This document shows positions 1 to 5,749 of a stretch of DNA of 5,749 nt, piece by piece. Both the position numbers and the translations under genes were made by a program. The stretch is taken from NCBI GenBank assembly GCA_045538175.1, contig JAZSQZ010000114.1:1-5749 (forward strand). The letters are read 5' to 3'. The notes under the pieces were generated by a model, which was given only the letters and a program-made list of their open reading frames with translations, had not been told where the DNA came from and made no database searches. The DNA comes from JAZSQZ01 sp045538175 (GTDB taxonomy: Bacteria > Bacillota > Clostridia > Christensenellales > UBA1242). The stretch's first letter is position 1, and each line of letters begins with the position of its first letter.

Positions 1-18
1 AAAGTTAAATTTGAATAG
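1..18 (+). CDS. rplL: 50S ribosomal protein L7/L12, last five codons (partial)
   Basis: The window opens with the codons for K-V-K-F-E followed by TAG at 16-18. Bacterial L7/L12 proteins commonly end in a short basic/acidic tail of the form AKVELK or similar, and rplL is the usual gene directly upstream of rpoB. The call therefore rests on a six-codon match plus conserved gene order; nothing else of the gene is in the window. L7/L12 forms the ribosomal stalk that recruits translation GTPases. It could instead be the end of another gene if the order is rearranged. Confidence 0.55.
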   Translation, partial: KVKFE

Positions 19-38
19 TTTTTTGAATTCTTAATTTT

Positions 39-70
39 AGAGCCTTTTCGTCTTTGTGCGGAATGGCTCT
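39..70 (+). promoter_or_regulatory. Stem-loop in the rplL-rpoB gap (candidate processing or attenuation site)
   Basis: Arms 39-50 and 59-70 pair over 12 positions: AGAGCC with GGCTCT at the base, one T-T mismatch (45/64), then TTTCG with CGGAA including one U-G wobble, closing an 8-base loop (51-58). This is much more G+C-rich than the surroundings. No U-run follows the right arm, so it does not look like a simple intrinsic terminator. In Escherichia coli the rplL-rpoB gap contains an attenuator and an RNase III site that adjust polymerase output relative to ribosomal protein. A similar role here is inferred from position and structure only. Confidence 0.6.
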
Positions 71-102
71 TGTGTGGTATTATAGATTTTGTAAATAATA
101 TA

Positions 103-113
103 AAGGTAAGAAG
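103..113 (+). promoter_or_regulatory. Shine-Dalgarno sequence fixing the GTG start of rpoB
   Basis: AAGG at 103-106 lies seven bases before the GTG at 114, with a further AGAAG running up to the start. The next in-frame candidate, ATG at 144, is preceded by pyrimidine-rich coding sequence with no purine block, so the GTG is preferred. The extra ten residues include no recognisable conserved β sequence, which leaves some doubt. Confidence 0.6.
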
Positions 114-2777
114 GTGACAAATCTAAGTCATTCCGATTGTGTTATGAGAAGAAAGTTTTCTGACAGACAAGATGAACAGTTTATTCCTGATCTAATTTTT
201 TTGCAAAAAGAATCATTTGAATCTTTTATATGTTTGGATAATAACGATGAGGAAAAAAAAGAAAAGTCAAAGATACAAATTGCTCTTAAAGAATTCTTTC
301 CTTTATCCGATCCGAACAAAAATGCCGTACTGGAATTCATAAAGTATAGAGTTGGTGAAATAAAATATACAGCCAAAGAATGTCTAAATTCCGGTAGAAC
401 ATATTCCATAGCTTTATATGCTACTTTAAGATTACTTATTTTTGAAAAAAGTGAAGAAAGTGGAAGAAAAGAAATAAAAGCTATAAAAGATCAGGAAGTA
501 TTTCTCTGTGATATACCTTTAATGACAAAAGGTGGAAGTTTCATTATTAATGGTATAGAGAGAGTTGTTGTTTCACAAATGAGAAGAGCTCCTGGTGTAT
601 TCTTTGATAGTGAAGATGCTAAATTGTTTAGCGGTAAAGTTTACACAGCAAAAATTATACCTTTGGCTGGTTCGTGGGTTGATTTTGAGTTTGACGGTAG
701 AGATATTCTTTATTTTAGAATAGATAAAAAAAGAAAAATACCTGTAACAAGTTTATTTAAAGTTCTAAATATGTCTGTTTCAGATGTATTAAAATACTTC
801 TATAAAGAAACAAATATAAAATTTAGAAATGGAAATTGGATAAGTGATTTTAATTTTGAAGGTATAGTTGGTAAAAGTTTTGGGTTTGATATAATTAATG
901 CAAAAACAAATGAAATAGTTATACCAAAAAATAGAAAAATTACAAAAAGAACAATAAATCAATTAAAAGAAAGTGGATTTAAAGAATTTATTTTGGATAG
1001 AAATTTTATATCTTCATATGTTTTAGCAGATGATGTAATGGACAGTGCTACTGGTGAAATAATTTTGCCTGTTGGAACACAGTTAGATGAAGATAAATTG
1101 GTTTTATTGCAAAATCTTAATATAGAAGATGTTTCAATAGTAAATCCAGAAAGTTCTGAAATTGGACCATACATATTTAATACTTTTGGTGTTGATAAAA
1201 ATACATCACTGGAATCTGTTGTAGTTGATATATATAAAGCTATCAGAACAGGTGAAGAACCTATGTCTGTTGAAGCAGCACAAAAATTTGTAGATAATTT
1301 GTTATTTTCAAGTAGATTTAATTTGTCCGAAGTTGGTAGAATGAAAGCAAATTATAGACTTGGAATTGATGTTCCAATGGAAATAACACATTTAACAAAA
1401 GATGATATATTGTCAACTGTTAAAATTTTGTCAAAAATTAAACATAATGATGAAAAAACAGATGATATAGATAACTTGATGAATAGAAGATTGAGAGCAG
1501 CTGGCGAGTTGATAGAAAATCAATTTAGAGTTGGTATTTCAAGAATTGAAAAAACAATTATTGATAAATTATCTTCCGCAGAAGTTGAAACAGTAATGCC
1601 TCAAAATTTGATAAATTCAAAACCTTTGATTTCCGCTATAATGGATTTCTTTGCTACTTCGCAATTATCTCAATTTATGGATCAAACAAATCCTTTGTCT
1701 GAAATTGGTCATAAAAGAAGAATTTCCGCTTTGGGTCCTGGTGGTTTAACAAGAGATAGAGCAGGGTTTGAAGTTAGAGACGTACATCCAACTCACTATG
1801 GTAGAATTTGTCCTCTTGAATCCCCAGATGGTGGTAATATTGGTCTTATTAACAGTATGGCTTTATATGCAAAAGTTAATAAGTATGGATTTATTGAAAC
1901 ACCATATAGAAAAGTTATAGATTGTAAAGTAAGTGATGAAGTAGTATATTTATCCGCTATTGAAGAAGCTGGTTTTGCTGTTGCTCAATCAAATGTAAAA
2001 ACAGATGAAGATGGTAGAATAGTTGAAGAGTTAGTGCCTTGTAGAAAGGATGGTGAAACTATTATGTTGCCACCAGAAGAAATTAACTTTATTGATGTTT
2101 CTCCAAAACAATTAATCTCTGTTGCAGCAAATTTAGTTCCATTTATTGAAAACGATGACTCAAAAAGAGCAACTATGGGTTCAAACATGATGAAGCAGGC
2201 TGTGCCTGTTTTAAGAAATGATGCACCTTTGGTTGGTACTGGTATGGAAAAAATAGTTGGTTTAAATTCAACAACTGTTTTAAGTTCTGATGTAAATGGT
2301 GTAGTAAAATATGTTGATGCAAGTAATATAGTTATTGAAGAATTGTCTAATAGTGAAGGTTTATCAAAAATCTATACATATAAATTAGATAAAAATTCAA
2401 GAACAAATAATAGTACATTCATTAACCAAAAACCAAATGTTACAATAGGTCAAGTTGTTAAAAAAGGACAAGTAATAGCAGATAGCCAAAACGTTATAGG
2501 TGGTGAATTGGCTTTGGGTAGAAATGTTTTAGTTGCATTCTCAACTTGGGATGGATATAACTATGAAGACTCTATTTTAGTTTCTGAAAGATTAGTTAGA
2601 GATGATACATTCACATCTTTAAGATTAGAAGAATTTGAAATAGATGCAAAAGATACAAGAATTGGTCCAGAAGAAATAACAAGAGATATTCCTAATGTAA
2701 GTGATGATTTATTGAAAAATCTTGATGAAACTGGTGTAATTTATGTTGGTGCACACGTAAAAACTGGTGATATTTAG
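114..2777 (+). CDS. rpoB: RNA polymerase subunit β, N-terminal part, ended early by a frameshift
   Basis: β is one of the two large catalytic subunits of cytoplasmic RNA polymerase. These 887 codons cover the protrusion, lobe, fork and the start of the flap. The rifampicin region is clear: SQLSQFMDQTNPLSEIGHKRRISALG at about residues 516-541, with D523, H533 and S538 matching E. coli D516, H526 and S531, so the classic resistance changes are absent. The block GYNYEDSILVSER follows, with E818 and D819 matching E. coli E813/D814. The reading frame hits TAG at 2775-2777 right after GDI, where homologues continue LVGKITPK; that continuation is present one frame over, from 2774. With one T restored in the T-run, this joins the downstream part into a 1360-residue protein, normal for the family (E. 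coli 1342). Identity is certain; whether the break is real is not. Confidence 0.97.
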   Translation: MTNLSHSDCVMRRKFSDRQDEQFIPDLIFLQKESFESFICLDNNDEEKKEKSKIQIALKEFFPLSDPNKNAVLEFIKYRVGEIKYTAKECLNSGRTYSIALYATLRLLIFEKSEESGRKEIKAIKDQEVFLCDIPLMTKGGSFIINGIERVVVSQMRRAPGVFFDSEDAKLFSGKVYTAKIIPLAGSWVDFEFDGRDILYFRIDKKRKIPVTSLFKVLNMSVSDVLKYFYKETNIKFRNGNWISDFNFEGIVGKSFGFDIINAKTNEIVIPKNRKITKRTINQLKESGFKEFILDRNFISSYVLADDVMDSATGEIILPVGTQLDEDKLVLLQNLNIEDVSIVNPESSEIGPYIFNTFGVDKNTSLESVVVDIYKAIRTGEEPMSVEAAQKFVDNLLFSSRFNLSEVGRMKANYRLGIDVPMEITHLTKDDILSTVKILSKIKHNDEKTDDIDNLMNRRLRAAGELIENQFRVGISRIEKTIIDKLSSAEVETVMPQNLINSKPLISAIMDFFATSQLSQFMDQTNPLSEIGHKRRISALGPGGLTRDRAGFEVRDVHPTHYGRICPLESPDGGNIGLINSMALYAKVNKYGFIETPYRKVIDCKVSDEVVYLSAIEEAGFAVAQSNVKTDEDGRIVEELVPCRKDGETIMLPPEEINFIDVSPKQLISVAANLVPFIENDDSKRATMGSNMMKQAVPVLRNDAPLVGTGMEKIVGLNSTTVLSSDVNGVVKYVDASNIVIEELSNSEGLSKIYTYKLDKNSRTNNSTFINQKPNVTIGQVVKKGQVIADSQNVIGGELALGRNVLVAFSTWDGYNYEDSILVSERLVRDDTFTSLRLEEFEIDAKDTRIGPEEITRDIPNVSDDLLKNLDETGVIYVGAHVKTGDI
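2771..2777 (+). other. Frameshift site in rpoB (one T missing from a T-run)
   Basis: The frame of the upstream part gives GAT ATT TAG. Inserting one T into the run at 2773-2775 gives GAT ATT TTA GTT GGT, restoring the conserved GDILVGK. The possible switch point is tightly fixed: the downstream frame has a TGA at 2768-2770 and the upstream frame has the TAG at 2775-2777. A ribosomal -1 slip would have to move ATT onto TAT, a poor re-pairing, and a run of three T is too short for usual polymerase slippage. A sequencing or assembly indel, or a recent mutation, is the simplest reading. Confidence 0.85.
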
Positions 2778-4195
2778 TTGGTAAAATTACTCCAAAAAGT
2801 GAAGCTCCTACTACCCCAGAAGAAAAACTCTTGAAAGTTATTTTTGGTGAAAAATCCGCAGATGTAAAAGATTCTTCTTTATATGTTCCACCTAGCATAG
2901 TAAGTGGTACTGTTGTTGATGTAAGAATTTATACAAGAAACGGTGTTGATAAAGATCAAAGAGCAGTTTATATTGATAATTGTAAGATAGATGAACTTGC
3001 AAAAGATAGAGATAGAGAATTACTCTTATTGAAAAAAGAATTTTTATCAAAATTAAGACCGCTTGTTTTAAATCAAGAATTGGATAAAACAATTAAAAGA
3101 TTTAAAAAAGGTACAATAATTACCGAAGAAGTTCTTGAAGAAATTCCTGATAATATGTTATCAAAAATTCAAGTGTTAAATGAAGACAGAATTGAAGCTG
3201 TTGAAGCTTTGGCAAAAGAATTTAAGGATGAAGTAGCAAGAATTGAAAAGAAATTTGAAAGTGATGCTGTTAAAGTAAAAGAAGGTGATGAATTACCACA
3301 AGGTACTTTAAAGAGAATTAAGGTTATTATTGCTACAAAACAAAAATTACAAGCTGGTGATAAAATGGCTGGTAGACACGGTAATAAAGGTGTTGTGTCA
3401 AAAGTTTTACCAGTTGAAGATATGCCTTATATGGAAGATGGTACACCTATTGATATGCTTTTAAGTCCTTTGGGTATTCCATCCAGAATGAATGTTGGAC
3501 AGATTTTAGAAACTCATTTAGGTTGGGCTTCACACGAATTTGGAAAACAAATTTCTAAAATGCTTGATGAAATGCGAGAAAATGCTGCAAAAGCTATAAG
3601 AGAAAAACTTTTAAAAATTTATATAAGAAAACACGAAATAGATTATATTAATTCACTTGATGATGATAGTATAATTGATTTTGCTAATAAATTAAGAAAA
3701 GGTGTTCCTTTTGCTACTGGTGCATTTGAAGGCATAGATATTAAGGAAATAGAAGATTTAATGAAAGAAGCTGGATTACCTGTGAGTGGTCAAGTAAAAC
3801 TTATAGACGGTAGAACAGGAGAATATTTTGATAGACCTGTGACAGTTGGTTATAAGTATATGCTTAAATTACATCATTTAGTTGATGATAAAATCCACGC
3901 TAGATCTATTGGACCTTACAGTTTGATTACACAACAACCATTAGGTGGTAAATCACATATGGGTGGACAAAGATTTGGTGAAATGGAATGCTGGGCATTA
4001 CAAGCTTACGGTGCAGCTTATACCTTGCAAGAAATGTTAACAGTTAAATCTGATGACGTTATAGGTAGGGTAAAAATGTATGAATCCATAATTCAAGGAA
4101 CTCAAAGTTTTGCTTGTGGGTTGCCTGAATCGTTTAATGTTATGGTTAAGGAAGTTAGATCACTTGGTCTAAATCTTGAACTTATAAAAGACTAA
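2774..4195 (+). CDS. rpoB: RNA polymerase subunit β, C-terminal part, in a shifted frame
   Basis: From 2774 this frame encodes the remaining 473 residues of β. It begins LVGKITPK, then the flap-tip helix EEKLLKVIFGEK, whose hydrophobic face (L, L, I, F, matching E. coli L901, L902, I905, F906) binds σ region 4. The active-centre block GDKMAGRHGNKG follows; its lysines at 3362-3364 and 3386-3388 match E. coli K1065 and K1073. The C-terminal clamp-joining region is intact (GYKYMLKLHHLVDDKIHARS, QPLGGKSHMGGQRFGEMECWA, YGAAYTLQEMLTVKSDD) and the protein ends LELIKD. Read alone, the first possible start is TTG at 2831, which corresponds to L902 inside the flap-tip helix and has only a weak AGAAG before it. 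That is a poor place for a genuine second start, so this part is best read as the rest of the same gene. Confidence 0.96.
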   Translation, partial: LVGKITPKSEAPTTPEEKLLKVIFGEKSADVKDSSLYVPPSIVSGTVVDVRIYTRNGVDKDQRAVYIDNCKIDELAKDRDRELLLLKKEFLSKLRPLVLNQELDKTIKRFKKGTIITEEVLEEIPDNMLSKIQVLNEDRIEAVEALAKEFKDEVARIEKKFESDAVKVKEGDELPQGTLKRIKVIIATKQKLQAGDKMAGRHGNKGVVSKVLPVEDMPYMEDGTPIDMLLSPLGIPSRMNVGQILETHLGWASHEFGKQISKMLDEMRENAAKAIREKLLKIYIRKHEIDYINSLDDDSIIDFANKLRKGVPFATGAFEGIDIKEIEDLMKEAGLPVSGQVKLIDGRTGEYFDRPVTVGYKYMLKLHHLVDDKIHARSIGPYSLITQQPLGGKSHMGGQRFGEMECWALQAYGAAYTLQEMLTVKSDDVIGRVKMYESIIQGTQSFACGLPESFNVMVKEVRSLGLNLELIKD

Positions 4196-4207
4196 AAAGA
4201 AATTGAA

Positions 4208-4273
4208 AATCGGGATAAATTATTAATATAAATCTAAATTATTTAATAATTTTCTCGGTTTTGATTCCCGATT
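4208..4273 (+). promoter_or_regulatory. Nested stem-loop filling the rpoB-rpoC gap
   Basis: The outer stem is a perfect 8-bp inverted repeat, AATCGGGA at 4208-4215 with TCCCGATT at 4266-4273. Inside it is a perfect 10-bp A/T stem, AAATTATTAA at 4217-4226 with TTAATAATTT at 4243-4252, with a 16-base loop. Unpaired bases 4253-4265 lie on the 3' side and include TCGG (4255-4258), which could instead pair with CCGA (4268-4271). No U-run follows, so full termination is unlikely, as expected if rpoC is transcribed with rpoB. Possible roles are RNA processing or tuning of the β/β' ratio; this is inference. The rest of the 104-base gap (4196-4299) is A-rich with no other visible feature. Confidence 0.5.
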
Positions 4274-4299
4274 ATTAATTAAAAAATAAATAAAAGAAT

Positions 4300-5749
4300 A
4301 TGGCTTTAGATAGTACTTCTTCTTATGGATTGTTGAGTTCAATGAATCAAATGGATGCGACAGATTTTGATGCTATCAAAATTTCTATTGCAAGTCCTGA
4401 GAAAATAAGATCATGGTCTTATGGCGAGGTTACAAAACCTGAGACTATAAATTATAGAACTTCCAAACCTGAAAGAGATGGTTTGTTTTGTGCTAGAATA
4501 TTTGGTCCAATCAGAGATTATGAATGTCTATGTGGAAAGTACAAAAGAATAAAATATAAAGGTATAATTTGTGAAAAGTGTGGTGTTGAAGTTACACAAT
4601 CAAGAGTAAGAAGAGAAAGAATGGGACACATAGAATTGGCTTGTCCTGTTTCACATATTTGGTTTCTTAAATCTCTTCCTTCAAGAATAAGCACAATACT
4701 TGATATAATGCCAAAATATATTGAAAGAGTTATATATTTTGAATCTTATATAGTTACAGATCCTAAACTAACTCCATTAGAAGTTGGTCAATTAATGACA
4801 GAAGATGAGTTAGAAGCTTATAGAAATGAATTTGGCGATGATGCTTTTGATGCTGGTATTGGTGCAGAAGCAATAAAAAAATTACTTGAAGACATAGATC
4901 TAAAAGAATTAAGAGATAAATTAAGAGCTGAAATTAAAGAAGTAAAATCAGATATTAAAAAATCTAAAATTTTAAAAAGATTAAAATTAGTTGAAGCATT
5001 TATTGATTCTGGAAACAGACCAGAATGGATGATACTTACAGTTTTACCTGTAATTCCACCAGATTTAAGACCATTAGTAGCATTGGATGGTGGACATTTT
5101 GCAACTTCTGATTTAAATGAATTATATAGAAGAGTTATCAATAGAAATAACAGGTTAAAAAGATTAATAGAATTAGATGCACCAGAAGTTATTGTTAAAA
5201 ATGAAAAAAGAATACTTCAAGAAGCTATTGATTCATTATTAGATAACACAAGAAGTGCTAATATTGTTAAATCCGCAAGTAAAAGACCTTTTAAATCATT
5301 AAGTGATATGTTAAAAGGTAAGCAAGGTAGATTTAGACAAAACTTACTCGGAAAAAGGGTTGACTACTCAGGAAGATCCGTAATTGTTGTTGGACCTAAC
5401 TTAAAATTAAATCAATGTGGTTTGCCTAAAAAAATGGCATTGGAATTATTTAAACCGTTTATTTTCTCAAAACTTGAATTATATGGTTTATCAAGTTCTA
5501 TAAAAATGTCCAAAAAAATGGTTGAAGCAGAAAAACCAGAAGTTTGGGATATGTTAGCAGAAGTTATAAAAGAACATCCAGTACTTTTAAACAGAGCTCC
5601 TACATTACACAGACTTGGTATACAAGCATTTGAACCATTATTAATTGAAGGAAACGGTATTCAATTACACCCATTAATATGTAAAGCATTTAACGCAGAC
5701 TTTGACGGCGACCAGATGGCTGTTCACGTACCTTTATCAATAGAGGCAC
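4300..5749 (+). CDS. rpoC: RNA polymerase subunit β', N-terminal 483 residues (runs off the window)
   Basis: β' carries the catalytic Mg ions and the clamp of RNA polymerase. The visible third of the protein (family length about 1400) shows the clamp segment ISIASPEKIRSWSYGE, KPETINYRT and KPERDGLFCARIFGP. The N-terminal zinc site is complete, with C76, C78, C91 and C94 matching E. coli C70, C72, C85 and C88. Then come RRERMGHIEL, the lid/rudder region (RPLVALDGGHFATSDL, then YRRVINRNNRLKRL), KGKQGRFRQNLLGKRVDYSGRS, HPVLLNRAPTLHRLGIQAFEP, and the catalytic loop NADFDGDQM with D467, D469 and D471. The ATG at 4300 has only a weak AAAAG upstream. ATGs at 4345 and 4354 are alternatives nearer to the usual family start, with no better ribosome site. 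The gene lies 104 bases after rpoB, unfused, and is probably cotranscribed with it. Confidence 0.97.
   Translation, partial: MALDSTSSYGLLSSMNQMDATDFDAIKISIASPEKIRSWSYGEVTKPETINYRTSKPERDGLFCARIFGPIRDYECLCGKYKRIKYKGIICEKCGVEVTQSRVRRERMGHIELACPVSHIWFLKSLPSRISTILDIMPKYIERVIYFESYIVTDPKLTPLEVGQLMTEDELEAYRNEFGDDAFDAGIGAEAIKKLLEDIDLKELRDKLRAEIKEVKSDIKKSKILKRLKLVEAFIDSGNRPEWMILTVLPVIPPDLRPLVALDGGHFATSDLNELYRRVINRNNRLKRLIELDAPEVIVKNEKRILQEAIDSLLDNTRSANIVKSASKRPFKSLSDMLKGKQGRFRQNLLGKRVDYSGRSVIVVGPNLKLNQCGLPKKMALELFKPFIFSKLELYGLSSSIKMSKKMVEAEKPEVWDMLAEVIKEHPVLLNRAPTLHRLGIQAFEPLLIEGNGIQLHPLICKAFNADFDGDQMAVHVPLSIEA

Noticed and set aside
54..83. Possible promoter for rpoB: TTGTGC at 54-59 and TATTAT at 78-83 with a TGG just before it (18-base spacing).
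   Set aside because: The -35 match is poor, TATTAT-like boxes are frequent in AT-rich DNA, and the site overlaps the hairpin; rpoB is normally read through from the rplL promoter. Not strong enough to annotate.
128..409. Minus-strand open frame opposite the 5' end of rpoB.
   Set aside because: It lies opposite strongly conserved β codons, has no recognisable domain and no ribosome site; it is a by-product of AT-rich codon use.
2771..2834. Programmed ribosomal frameshifting to make full-length β.
   Set aside because: No X-XXY-YYZ slippery heptamer, no convincing downstream stem (only a 4-bp TTGG/CCAA pair at 2778-2795), and a prfB-type slip would give +1, not the -1 needed here.
2692..3092. 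Two overlapping minus-strand open frames near the rpoB break (2692-2898 and 2892-3092).
   Set aside because: Low-complexity translations opposite conserved β sequence; no start signals. They do not explain the frameshift.
4208..4273. Intrinsic terminator after rpoB.
   Set aside because: The stem is not followed by a U-run; the downstream bases are A-rich, and rpoC is expected to share the transcript.
4818..5141. Minus-strand 107-codon open frame opposite rpoC.
   Set aside because: The + strand here encodes conserved β' sequence in full; the minus frame resembles no known protein and is a shadow.
114..5749. A novel defence, mobile or metabolic system hidden in the window.
   Set aside because: Both strands are accounted for by rpoB and rpoC, with only two short gaps of about 100 bases; no repeats, transposase, CRISPR or unassigned gene could be found.

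Overview
The window is a stretch of the classic rplL-rpoB-rpoC transcription operon, all on the + strand. The genome is AT-rich (about 30 % G+C by eye, AGA for nearly all Arg, A/T in most third positions). The β and β' proteins read most like alphaproteobacterial RNA polymerase. The β' N-terminus, with its ISIASPEKIRSWSYGE block and the FNADFDGDQMAVHVPLS catalytic loop, fits that class best. Low G+C and fast drift at some normally fixed residues suggest a host-associated or reduced-genome alphaproteobacterium. The exact lineage cannot be told from this sequence alone.

Layout: bases 1-18 look like the last five codons and stop of rplL (L7/L12). A 95-base gap follows, holding a strong imperfect hairpin (39-70) and a Shine-Dalgarno sequence. 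rpoB runs from a GTG at 114 to the TAA at 4193-4195, but is broken by a one-base frameshift at the T-run 2773-2775, so it reads as an 887-residue N-terminal part and a C-terminal part in another frame. A 104-base gap with a nested stem-loop (4208-4273) separates rpoB from rpoC. rpoC starts at 4300 and runs off the end of the window just after its catalytic aspartates (483 codons seen).

Together the genes encode the two large subunits of the core RNA polymerase, which form the two jaws of the catalytic crab claw. β brings the rifampicin pocket, fork and flap; β' brings the N-terminal zinc site, lid and Mg-binding loop. No mobile element, CRISPR array, tRNA, toxin or defence gene is visible, and I see no previously undescribed system. 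The points worth a second look are the rpoB frameshift just before the σ-binding flap tip, the two intergenic RNA structures, a few substitutions at very conserved β and β' sites, and a local scarcity of CATG.
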